Origin: Moraxellaceae bacterium
Lineage (GTDB): Bacteria; Pseudomonadota; Gammaproteobacteria; Pseudomonadales; Moraxellaceae
Assembly: GCA_030684415.1 (NCBI GenBank)
Contig: JAUXNL010000356.1
Location: 1 to 7,127, forward strand
Direction: 5' to 3'
Length of the DNA: 7,127 nt
Part shown: positions 1 through 6,216 of the stretch, in pieces
Position numbering within the stretch: the first letter of the stretch is position 1
How the letters are laid out: every line of letters starts with the position of its first letter
Position numbers and translations under genes: made by a program
The notes under the pieces: model-generated
The model's input: only the letters and a program-made list of their open reading frames with translations
Database searches by the model: none
Told to the model about the DNA's origin: nothing

Positions 1-1936
1 GCGCCGCCAGATCGTTGCAGACCTTTTTCATGGCGCCGAGGTTTTCCTCGTTACTGAGGTCTTGCGTGAAAGAGCGATCCAGCTTGATGTGGGATACCGA
101 GACATGCTTCAGCGTATTAAGCGGATTCAGTGATGTCCCGAAATGGCTGATGGACACCAGACAGCCTGCCTGTGTCAGCGCTTCGCTCTGGTCTTTGGCA
201 GCCTTCAGGTAGGTCACGATATCGCTTTCGGCGAATTGCAGTACCAGCGGGCTGCCTTTGGGGTCGATAGCCTTGGAGAGCTTGCTGATCCAGGCGGGCA
301 GCGACGTGTCTTGCAGCGACTCGGCCGTGAGGTTGATCAGCATCCGTGTATTCGGAGCTTTCTTGGTGTGTTCCTTGAGCTGTTTGGCCGCATTCAGCAT
401 GACCCAGCGATCAATCTTGGAGCCCATTTGTGTGCGTTGAGCGACCGGCATGAAGTCATCCGGCGTCATCATTTTGCCGTCCGGCAGGGGCAGGCGGACA
501 AAGACCTCATAGAACTCGCCACCTTCACTCATGACATCCACCAGCGGCTGGTAGAGGAGCTTGAAGCGGCTGTTCTCCAGAGCATCATGCAGCAGCTCGA
601 TCATGGCGGAGTCAGAGCTGCCGGCTTGTTCTGCAGCATTGAACACTTCCACGCCATTGCCCTGCCGGGTGAGCTTGACCTTGTCGGCAGCGCCGATGGC
701 GCGGCCGAGCATGTCGGTAGGCTCCGGCGAGGTTTCACCAATCATGGCCACCCCGATGCTGAGGCTGGTCTGCTGGGTTTTTCCGCCGGGCAGCTCGATC
801 AGTTTGTCATGCACTTCTTTGCACAGTGCCTCGGCCTCGCTGCGGGCTTTGTCGGGGTCGAGACTGGGCACCAGCACAGTGAAAGCACCATCGCCAAAGC
901 GCGCGGTATGAGCGGCGCTGAAGTGGCGGCCAATCATGCCGGCAACGGTTTTGACCACCGTGTCGAGGCCGGCGAGGCCGACGGCCGTATTGATGGCGGT
1001 GCTGTTGTCGATGGAGAGATAGAAGAGCGCGAAACGTGACTTGTCCCGACGTGCCTTATGCACGGCATCGGCCAGACTGCCCTCAAAACGGATGCGATTG
1101 GCGAGCCCCGTCAGCGGGTCGATGCTGGTCGCTTCTTTCAGCTTTTCGGCAAGCTCGGCGGCTTGGCCATCGTCACGGCGAATGATGATTTGCGTGCAGG
1201 GTTCGCCGTCATAACTGGCGGCGGAAAGCTGCATCATCGCGTCAATCTTGCTGCTGTCAGCTTTCAGGCCATGGAAGCGCAAATCAGCAGAAATGCTTTC
1301 GCCTTTGCTGTAGGCGCGCAGGTAATCCTTGAAGTTGCCAAGGTCTTCCTTGGCCACCAGGTCGACCACGGGCAGGCCTTCGAGGTCCTCAGCGCTCTCG
1401 TAGCCAAAAAGCTCGGCATAGGCGAGGTTGGCATAGATATGCATGCCATCGTGCACGTAAGAAATGGCATCACGGGAATTGTCGAGCAGCAGTTCGCAGC
1501 GCTTTTCGGTTTCGGCGAGCGTGGCCTCGACTTTGCGGCGGACACGGCGCGTCTGCAGGCTGGCCAACTCGCGTTTGACGGCATAGACCAGATGTTTATG
1601 GGCATCAAAGGGAATGGCGTCGACGGCGCCGGCCTGCAGGCTTTCGATGACCATTTCGGCATCGTATTTTTCCAGCATGACAATGCAGGGGATGTCTTTG
1701 TCTTGCTTGCGGATGTGCCCGATGGCCGTGTCGTACGAGGTTTCGTTGGTGATTTCGCCGGCCAGCAAAATGTCCCAACTGCCTTCTTTCAGCGCATCCA
1801 GCAGGCCGTCTTCATCGGCAATCAGCTCGGGACGTGTGGCGATTCCGGCGTTTTTCAGCGCATTGATGATTTGTTCGGTATTGTCCTGCGACTGATGCAA
1901 CACCAGCAGGCGGACGGTCTCGTTCTTCGGGGCCAT
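1..1936 (-). CDS. fimX: FimX-like REC-PAS-GGDEF-EAL protein (3' end cut by window edge)
   Basis: The visible 645 residues run REC (about 5-125), PAS (about 140-255), GGDEF (about 268-435) and EAL (about 445 onward). Known FimX binds cyclic di-GMP through a non-catalytic EAL domain and promotes type IV pilus assembly at the cell pole; P. aeruginosa FimX is about 690 residues, so perhaps 45 are missing here. All enzymatic signatures are degenerate. In REC, Gly60 or Ala59 sits where the phosphoacceptor Asp belongs and Ile108 replaces the conserved Lys. GGDEF reads GDGAF (348-352), although DPLTGLANR (273-281) is intact. EAL reads EVF (477-479), ExTE reads QFAE (567-570) and DDFG reads SHFG (597-600). 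Lys618 and Asp620 remain. The start is ATG 1936, with AGGAAG ten bases upstream and an in-frame stop at about 1960. It lies 128 bases downstream of the PilZ gene on the same strand. Family call is strong; strict orthology is inferred from architecture and the matching pattern of degeneracy. Confidence 0.88.
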   Translation of the reverse strand, partial: MAPKNETVRLLVLHQSQDNTEQIINALKNAGIATRPELIADEDGLLDALKEGSWDILLAGEITNETSYDTAIGHIRKQDKDIPCIVMLEKYDAEMVIESLQAGAVDAIPFDAHKHLVYAVKRELASLQTRRVRRKVEATLAETEKRCELLLDNSRDAISYVHDGMHIYANLAYAELFGYESAEDLEGLPVVDLVAKEDLGNFKDYLRAYSKGESISADLRFHGLKADSSKIDAMMQLSAASYDGEPCTQIIIRRDDGQAAELAEKLKEATSIDPLTGLANRIRFEGSLADAVHKARRDKSRFALFYLSIDNSTAINTAVGLAGLDTVVKTVAGMIGRHFSAAHTARFGDGAFTVLVPSLDPDKARSEAEALCKEVHDKLIELPGGKTQQTSLSIGVAMIGETSPEPTDMLGRAIGAADKVKLTRQGNGVEVFNAAEQAGSSDSAMIELLHDALENSRFKLLYQPLVDVMSEGGEFYEVFVRLPLPDGKMMTPDDFMPVAQRTQMGSKIDRWVMLNAAKQLKEHTKKAPNTRMLINLTAESLQDTSLPAWISKLSKAIDPKGSPLVLQFAESDIVTYLKAAKDQSEALTQAGCLVSISHFGTSLNPLNTLKHVSVSHIKLDRSFTQDLSNEENLGAMKKVCNDLAA

Positions 1937-1946
1937 GCGCGAGGGA

Positions 1947-1952
1947 CTTCCT
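1947..1952 (-). promoter_or_regulatory. Ribosome binding site of the fimX-like gene
   Basis: AGGAAG on the minus strand ends ten bases before ATG 1936. It is the only purine-rich match near the start and supports that ATG. Confidence 0.5.
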
Positions 1953-1968
1953 GAATGTTAGGCGGTTG

Positions 1969-2004
1969 GCAGGGGAGCCATTCTGGCCCCCTGCGCTGTT
2001 TTTT
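1969..2004 (+). terminator. Intrinsic-terminator-like hairpin with T-run, reading on the plus strand
   Basis: The left arm GCAGGGGAGCC (1969-1979) pairs with GGCCCCCTGC (1985-1994), with one bulged A and a five-base loop. Four bases later comes a run of six T (1999-2004). This is a good rho-independent shape only for plus-strand transcription, yet both flanking genes are on the minus strand. On the minus strand the same hairpin would lie at or just upstream of the predicted fimX-like transcription start. It may stop antisense transcripts from entering the PilZ gene. Activity is inferred. Confidence 0.4.
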
Positions 2005-2007
2005 CAA
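1980..2007 (-). promoter_or_regulatory. Candidate sigma-70 promoter for the fimX-like gene
   Basis: On the minus strand, TTGAAA (2007-2002, five of six to consensus) is followed after 16 bases by CAGAAT (1985-1980, four of six). Transcription would start near 1973 and leave a leader of about 36 bases with the AGGAAG site. This would let the fimX-like gene be transcribed apart from the PilZ gene. Chance matches of this quality are common. Confidence 0.35.
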
Positions 2008-2064
2008 GCACCAAATGTCTGCTTGTGCAGTTGCGTGGCAGGCGTCCGGTCCTGCCCGTGTGGA

Positions 2065-3876
2065 TCAAAGACTGGCCCAGATCGAATCGAAGTCCTCGTC
2101 GTCCTGCGCCGCCGGGGTGCTCGTCTCTTCGGTTTCGTTGGGGCGGCGCGCAAGCGTGAACTCGAACTGGCAGAAGCTCTGCGTTGCGCTGACCTGCTGT
2201 GCGAGGTGGGCTTTGACTTCTTCGCCGTCCAGATTCAACACGACCTTGTAGCCGGAGCGGAAGGTCAGCGCGGGGGTGATCAGGGTGGCGGGCCGGTTGA
2301 TGGCCTTGAGCTCGGGCAGGAGCAGGGTGCGCATGTATTCGGTGGCTTCGCCGGTCTTCTTGATGACACGTGCGCCGCAGGGTCGGGCTTTGGGTGCCAG
2401 CACTTCAATACCAAGCTGCGCTCCGTGGCCAGGTAACTGCTTGACCCAGCGGATGACGCCGATGCTCCATATTTCCTGACCGTCTTCACGTAGTCCCAGT
2501 ATCTCGCCGGCCTTGACGCTGGCCGGGACTTCGCCGGCCCATTCGATACAGTAGCCACCGGGGCTGATGTTCACGATCTGGCATTTGTGCGTGTCGTAGC
2601 GCGATGGGCCGTCGTTTTTGTCCTGGAAATTGAGGTTGTATTCGCCGCGCTCGTCATCGAGTTTGTCGACGTTGCCGAAGGCCATGGACCACACATCTTT
2701 ACCGGTGCGGTCATCGGGGCGCTCGGCGGTGATCGGACGGGGTTTCAGAAAAGGATTGTCGGCGTCCTGAATCATGAAGCGGCCTTGCGCGCCCTGCATC
2801 ATGGTCTCGAAGTCCTGGCGACCGGCGAGAAAGTAGTGCGTGGCGGTGAGGCCCAGGCTGGCCTCCAGCGTTCCGTCGTGAGAGGTGCGCGAGAAGCTGC
2901 GCTCGCTCAACTCGCTCCAGGCATGAATCAGATGCTGCAAGAGTGCCGGGCTGAGGGCGGACTCGCCATGTGCTTTGGGGTTGCCGAGCTGGGCCTGCTT
3001 GAGCAGTTCGGTCAGGCGCTCGACCAGTGCGGACGGATCAATCGCACGGACATGCGCGGCCATGCCGGGCTCGGCGAGTGTGCGGTACGTCGGGGGAGCA
3101 TCTTTCGCCAGATCGAAGACGAACAGTTCGCCCGGCCCGCCCAGTTGACGCAGCTTGATTAACGGCGCCCACAGCTCACTCAACTGGTTGACCTGAGCGA
3201 TTTCACTCTGGCGCAGCTTGTTGGGTTTGCAGGTGGCGAGCAGAAGCGCGCGGATATAGGCCTCTTCCACCGAGGACTTTTCCGGCTGACGGCTTTCGGC
3301 GTCGGTCAGTTTGGCGGTGTTGAGCTGGTTTTCGGCACACACCAGATAAAGCGTGTGCAACTCGAGCCAGAGCCGTGGCGGTGTGTTCAGGTAGAGCTGG
3401 GTCGAGCGCAGCAAATTACCGGTGAGCTCAATGATGGCGTGATGGGCGGCGACCGCCATCAGGCGTGCAGTGTCGTTGTCACGCTTGCGGACCACTTTGT
3501 CCAGCGCGGCCAGCGTGACGAGTTTGTAGCCGACGGCAAGATGGCTCTGCATGGTCTGCGCCAAGGTGGCGACCTTGGTCGCACGGTCTGGCAGCATCAC
3601 CGACTGGTTCAGATAATGCTTGGCCAGCGAATTGCTGACCGCATGCACGGTCGGGCGCAGGATTTCGAGCAACTCGAAGCGTCCGGCCGCATCGATGTCG
3701 AGCCGGTTGAGCTCTTGCAGCGTCTGGAAAACCTGACGTGAGGTTTCGCCGACATTGATCATCGGCAAGGCAGCCACCCACTCCTTCAGTTTTTTCGGCT
3801 GATGGCTGACCAGGCTTAACCGGTTAAGGTCCTGGGCTGGAAGACGTTGGCGCAGGGGTTCAGCACTGCTGACCAT
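2065..3876 (-). CDS. Large PilZ-domain protein upstream of the fimX-like gene
   Basis: The 603-residue product has no obvious signal peptide or membrane segment and is probably cytoplasmic. Residues 1 to about 370 look mainly helical, with no domain I recognise. Residues about 408-498 resemble PilZ, the cyclic-di-GMP receptor fold: NISPGG (436-441) fits the D/NxSxxG motif, and a strand ending IRW (475-478) fits later. The expected RxxxR before it is not intact; candidates read ERGEY (409-413) or RYDTH (426-430), so nucleotide binding is doubtful. The protein ends in a Thr/Glu/Asp-rich linker and FDSIWASL. ATG 3876 is chosen over GTG 3882 because GGGA lies eight bases before the ATG but only two before the GTG. 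It precedes the fimX-like gene on the same strand, suggesting a joint role in cyclic-di-GMP or pilus signalling. Relatives are sometimes labelled molecular chaperone, which nothing here supports. Confidence 0.85.
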   Translation of the reverse strand: MVSSAEPLRQRLPAQDLNRLSLVSHQPKKLKEWVAALPMINVGETSRQVFQTLQELNRLDIDAAGRFELLEILRPTVHAVSNSLAKHYLNQSVMLPDRATKVATLAQTMQSHLAVGYKLVTLAALDKVVRKRDNDTARLMAVAAHHAIIELTGNLLRSTQLYLNTPPRLWLELHTLYLVCAENQLNTAKLTDAESRQPEKSSVEEAYIRALLLATCKPNKLRQSEIAQVNQLSELWAPLIKLRQLGGPGELFVFDLAKDAPPTYRTLAEPGMAAHVRAIDPSALVERLTELLKQAQLGNPKAHGESALSPALLQHLIHAWSELSERSFSRTSHDGTLEASLGLTATHYFLAGRQDFETMMQGAQGRFMIQDADNPFLKPRPITAERPDDRTGKDVWSMAFGNVDKLDDERGEYNLNFQDKNDGPSRYDTHKCQIVNISPGGYCIEWAGEVPASVKAGEILGLREDGQEIWSIGVIRWVKQLPGHGAQLGIEVLAPKARPCGARVIKKTGEATEYMRTLLLPELKAINRPATLITPALTFRSGYKVVLNLDGEEVKAHLAQQVSATQSFCQFEFTLARRPNETEETSTPAAQDDEDFDSIWASL

Positions 3877-3966
3877 GGACACAATCCCGTGTGTTGTTAT
3901 TTGGTCTGCCCGGGTGCGGCTCTGCCGTCTGATGTCCGGGTGCGTTCACAGGAATAACTGTAGGCA

Positions 3967-3995
3967 TTTTTATCCATGCTTGTGCTCCGGGGCAA
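3967..3995 (-). promoter_or_regulatory. Candidate promoter for the PilZ gene
   Basis: On the minus strand, TTGCCC (3995-3990) and TAAAAA (3972-3967) are 17 bases apart, each four of six to sigma-70 consensus. A better -35 match, TTGACG (4007-4002), lies just upstream but has only CACAAG at the right distance. The predicted leader is about 85 bases. The call is weak. Confidence 0.25.
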
Positions 3996-4150
3996 CCCGC
4001 CCGTCAAAATTAGCCGACGCTGGCGGCTTTTATAGCGCCCACCTGCGATGCCGACACCGGAAACCATTCATTCACACAGCTTTCGGGAGCCATTGTCCCC
4101 CGCGCCCAGGGTGGTGACGACGGCCTCATCTGCTTGGCGTTACGGCTCCG

Positions 4151-4165
4151 CGAGCGCAGCGCTCG
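4151..4165. repeat. 15-bp inverted repeat in intergenic DNA
   Basis: CGAGCGC and GCGCTCG flank a single central A. It could be a protein-binding site or a short hairpin with a GCAGC loop. No T-run follows on either strand, so it is not a terminator. It sits about 70 bases before the TetR-family start. Confidence 0.4.
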
Positions 4166-4234
4166 TCGAGGAAGCTCCGTGACACCTGACCAATTCCTGT
4201 TCCGGATATTGCGCCGGAGGCTGAGAATCAGCAA

Positions 4235-4250
4235 GAATGACGCGTCATTC
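4235..4250. promoter_or_regulatory. 16-bp perfect palindrome over the TetR-family start; candidate operator
   Basis: GAATGACGCGTCATTC is identical to its reverse complement and includes the annotated ATG (4237-4239). TetR-family repressors bind palindromes of this size and often repress their own gene. If translation actually starts at ATG 4267, the palindrome would lie wholly in the leader. Operator function is inferred from position and symmetry. Confidence 0.45.
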
Positions 4251-4887
4251 CGCTTTGGGCTCCGTCATGTTGAATCGTCCTGGCCGCGAACAGCGCGCTG
4301 AGCAGAAGCGCGAGCGCATTCTCGAAGAGGCGCTGACCGTATTTGCCGAAAAGGGCTACCACGGCGCCAACATCTCTGATATCGCCCAGCGCCTGAGCAT
4401 GGGCCATGGCACTTTTTATCGCTACTTCCGCAACAAGCATGACATCTTTATCGAGCTGATCGGCCAGGTCATGGGTCAGTTGGCGGTTGTCGTGACCGAG
4501 CAGAATCCGGACAAGGCACATTCGGTAGAGGACTATCGCTCCCAGCTTCAGGGGATTGGCGAGACGTTCATGCGCCTGCACTGGCAAGACCCGCGCATCG
4601 CACGCCTGGTGTTTTATGAGGCGCTTGGCGCTGGTGAGGAGGTGCGGCAGACGCTAGAGCGGATGAATGAGCTGACCGCGCTGGCGACGGAGGCCTATCT
4701 TCGTAATGGGGTGGAGAAAGGCTATATCCGTGCCGATCTTGATGTGCCCGTGGCAGCACGGGCACTGATGGCCATGGTCTTCGAAGCCTGTCGACAGGTG
4801 GTGCGCGAACCGGATCCGGCAGTGGCCAGCCAACGTTGGTCTGCCACCATCATCGGTCTGATTCTGGGCGGCATTACTGGCAAGTAG
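4237..4887 (+). CDS. TetR/AcrR-family transcriptional regulator
   Basis: This 216-residue protein has the typical family length. Residues about 22-68 form the N-terminal DNA-binding domain: a helix ERILEEALTVFAEKGYHGA is followed by a helix-turn-helix (about 46-66) with the characteristic GTFYRYFRNKHDIF. The remaining helical part would bind a ligand and dimerise; its ligand cannot be read from sequence. The start is uncertain. ATG 4237 is the first in frame after a stop at 4222, but the only good Shine-Dalgarno, GGAGG (4216-4220), is 16 bases away, with a small hairpin between. ATG 4267 (MLNRPGREQ) would also give a normal family N-terminus but has no clear ribosome site. It is divergent from the PilZ gene and convergent with the LysR gene, with no co-directional target beside it, so itself and the PilZ gene are the nearest candidate targets. 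Confidence 0.93.
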   Translation: MTRHSALGSVMLNRPGREQRAEQKRERILEEALTVFAEKGYHGANISDIAQRLSMGHGTFYRYFRNKHDIFIELIGQVMGQLAVVVTEQNPDKAHSVEDYRSQLQGIGETFMRLHWQDPRIARLVFYEALGAGEEVRQTLERMNELTALATEAYLRNGVEKGYIRADLDVPVAARALMAMVFEACRQVVREPDPAVASQRWSATIIGLILGGITGK

Positions 4888-4916
4888 GCCGGCGCCTGTG
4901 TTTATTCCTTGGTATG

Positions 4917-4949
4917 AAAAGCACGCTGTTGCGGGACGCAGGCTGTGCT
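4917..4949 (-). terminator. Candidate terminator of the LysR-type gene
   Basis: Read on the minus strand, AGCAC and GTGCT close an imperfect hairpin with an inner TGCG-TCC-CGCA stem, followed by TTTT. It starts about 65 bases past the LysR stop, in the 127-base convergent gap. The T-run is short and the stem is interrupted, so strength is uncertain. Confidence 0.4.
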
Positions 4950-5014
4950 AGTGCCGGTATGACTGTGGCCCGCCATCGGCGCCGTGTTGCGTTCGGCTAG
5001 CGGCATCTGCTGGT

Positions 5015-5902
5015 TCAAGGCTTGTTGGCGATACAGTGCTCAAGAAACAGGCGTAGCCCTTCCGTACGGTATTTCTGCTGGTGCACCAGCAGGAAGAGAT
5101 CGCGGGACAAATCGAGAAAGGGCGTGTTCAGCGGGACGACTCGTCCCTGTGCAAACGCCTCTTCCAGTGTCCGTCGTGATGCGCAGCCGATTCCGAGGCC
5201 GGTTTCTACCACGCGCCGTATCGCTTCACTATGGCCGAATTCCATCAGCAGGTTGATGCGCGGCACGCGGCCGAGCACCGCATTGTCGAAGATCTCGCGG
5301 GTGCCGGAGCCAGGCTCGCGCAGAATCCAGTCGGCGCCGGCCAGATCATCGGGCGTCAGAGTGGCGGCCTGCGCAAGCGCATGGTCGCGGGCGGCAAAAA
5401 TCACCAGTTCGTCACGACACCAGGGCAGGGCGTCAATATCGGGCTCATGGCAGAAGCCCTCGATAAAGCCTGCGTCAATCCGGAAGTCCTTGAGGGCCTG
5501 GATGACATGCCGCGTATTGGTGACATCAAGCGCCACATGCGCGCCCGGATGCTGACGCATGAAGCTGCCGATCAGCCCCGGTAGCAGATAATTGCCAATC
5601 GTCAGGCTGGCTCCGATGCGAAGCTGGCCGATCAGGCCGCTGCCTTCACCCGCCAGCGCCTCGATTTCAGCCACCCGGGACACCGCCTCGAGCACGCGCG
5701 GCAGCAGACGGTGGCCGGCGTCATTCAGTTGCAGGCGCTTGCCCACGCGGTCGAAGAGTTTGCGCCCGAGCTGGGTCTCGAAGTCGGCCAGTGACATGCT
5801 GGTCGCGCTCTGGGTGATGTTCAAGGTTTCCGAAGCGCGGGTCACATTGCCTGAGCGGGCCACGGCGATAAAGACTTCCATCTGCTTGAGGGTGATTCTC
5901 AT
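5015..5902 (-). CDS. LysR-type transcriptional regulator, YeiE-like
   Basis: The protein is 295 residues, normal for the family. Residues 1-60 form the winged helix-turn-helix: MRITLKQMEVF, then NVTRASETLNITQSATS with recognition-helix features, then LGRKLFDRVGKR. A linker helix leads to the effector-binding domain (about 90-295), with motifs such as IGNYLLP, GFIEG, LREPGSGTRE and ETGLGIGCASRR. From memory these closely match E. coli YeiE, linked in enterobacteria to sulfite and iron-related regulation; the ligand here is unknown. The start is ATG 5902, because GGAG lies about seven bases upstream and LysR proteins begin with this MxxTLxQ pattern. The frame stays open for 66 more codons to 6100, but those residues match nothing. 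A T-N11-A inverted repeat lies ten bases upstream of the start. The typical divergent target would be the response regulator gene, although that partner is not usual for YeiE. Confidence 0.92.
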   Translation of the reverse strand: MRITLKQMEVFIAVARSGNVTRASETLNITQSATSMSLADFETQLGRKLFDRVGKRLQLNDAGHRLLPRVLEAVSRVAEIEALAGEGSGLIGQLRIGASLTIGNYLLPGLIGSFMRQHPGAHVALDVTNTRHVIQALKDFRIDAGFIEGFCHEPDIDALPWCRDELVIFAARDHALAQAATLTPDDLAGADWILREPGSGTREIFDNAVLGRVPRINLLMEFGHSEAIRRVVETGLGIGCASRRTLEEAFAQGRVVPLNTPFLDLSRDLFLLVHQQKYRTEGLRLFLEHCIANKP

Positions 5903-5911
5903 CTCGGCTCC

Positions 5912-5926
5912 ATCAGGAATGCTGAT
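5912..5926. promoter_or_regulatory. LysR-type T-N11-A box next to the LysR gene start
   Basis: ATCAG-GAATG-CTGAT is a perfect 5-5-5 inverted repeat that contains T-N11-A (T5913, A5925). It lies ten bases upstream of the LysR start and overlaps its ribosome-site region, a place fitting autorepression. Binding is inferred. Confidence 0.4.
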
Positions 5927-6015
5927 AAGCGAACCATAGCAGGCTGCTCGCCAGATGGCTGCCCGAGTCTGTGCCTGTTTCTCTGTGCCACCGGGCGGAA
6001 AGCTCTTCAGGACTG

Positions 6016-6030
6016 TTGCTCGCGCAGCAA
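6016..6030. promoter_or_regulatory. Second T-N11-A inverted repeat in the divergent region
   Basis: TTGCT-CGCGC-AGCAA is a perfect 5-5-5 inverted repeat and again fits T-N11-A (T6017, A6029). It is about 115 bases upstream of the LysR start and 52-66 bases upstream of a possible -10 element for the rightward gene, a usual place for a LysR activation site. Confidence 0.35.
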
Positions 6031-6081
6031 GAACTTCTGCCGGAAGGACTTTCAGACCGCTGAATGCTGTGATGCAGTGCA

Positions 6082-6087
6082 CATAAT
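6082..6087 (+). promoter_or_regulatory. Possible -10 element for the response regulator gene
   Basis: CATAAT matches TATAAT at five of six positions. No good -35 lies 16-18 bases upstream, which would fit an activator-dependent promoter. The start near 6094 would leave a leader of about 95 bases to ATG 6189. Confidence 0.2.
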
Positions 6088-6169
6088 CGAGTAAATTCAT
6101 GTGGCGAGGTGCATGGAGGGCACTTGGGCTGGCTTCGTCAGTCGTCGCGGGTACTCCCTACTCATACTC

Positions 6170-6216
6170 CACCACTGCTGTTGCTTGCATGATGTCATCG
6201 TCAAACACCACTGCTG
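6170..6216. repeat. 11-bp direct repeat flanking the response regulator start
   Basis: CACCACTGCTG occurs at 6170-6180 and 6206-6216, 36 bases apart, on either side of ATG 6189. AraC-family proteins often bind direct repeats, but the second copy is inside the predicted coding region (Asn-Thr-Thr-Ala-Ala), so chance is possible. Confidence 0.35.

Larger units (their letters stand above)
3877..4236. other. Divergent intergenic region between the PilZ and TetR-family genes
   Basis: No coding potential is convincing in these 360 bases. They contain a weak minus-strand promoter (3967-3995), a 9-bp direct repeat CCGGGTGCG (3910-3918 and 3936-3944) in the leader of the PilZ gene, a 15-bp inverted repeat (4151-4165), and a small GCTGA-GAA-TCAGC hairpin (4220-4232) between a GGAGG at 4216-4220 and the TetR-family start. 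I see no convincing plus-strand promoter and no structured RNA family. Confidence 0.6.

Noticed and set aside
143..1954. Two plus-strand open frames of 298 codons each (143-1039 and 1058-1954)
   Set aside because: They lie antisense to the fimX-like gene, whose minus-strand translation shows clear REC, PAS, GGDEF and EAL features. The plus-strand products are His/Gly/Ala-rich with no recognisable domain, as expected from codon bias in GC-rich DNA.
2587..3741. Plus-strand open frames at 2587-3162 and 3355-3741
   Set aside because: They are antisense to the PilZ-domain gene, with no family features and no ribosome sites that stand out.
3874..3900. ACAC-N6-GTGT pairing over the PilZ gene ribosome site as a thermometer or attenuator
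   Set aside because: A four-base arm is expected by chance and no further pairing supports it.
4887..4910. AGGC-CGGC-GCCT hairpin followed by GTGTTTATT after the TetR-family stop, as a terminator
   Set aside because: A four-base stem and a broken T-run are too weak to call.
5231..5584. Plus-strand open frames over the LysR gene (5022-5555, 5231-5584, 5592-5939)
   Set aside because: All are shadows of the well-supported minus-strand LysR gene.
5903..6100. 66-codon N-terminal extension of the LysR-type gene
   Set aside because: The family N-terminus begins at ATG 5902 with a good GGAG site; the extra residues match nothing and the region carries candidate regulatory repeats.
6099..6188. 30-codon N-terminal extension of the response regulator
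   Set aside because: Its Trp/Ala-rich sequence looks like translated non-coding DNA and REC proteins rarely need it. It cannot be excluded, since ATG 6189 also lacks a clear ribosome site.
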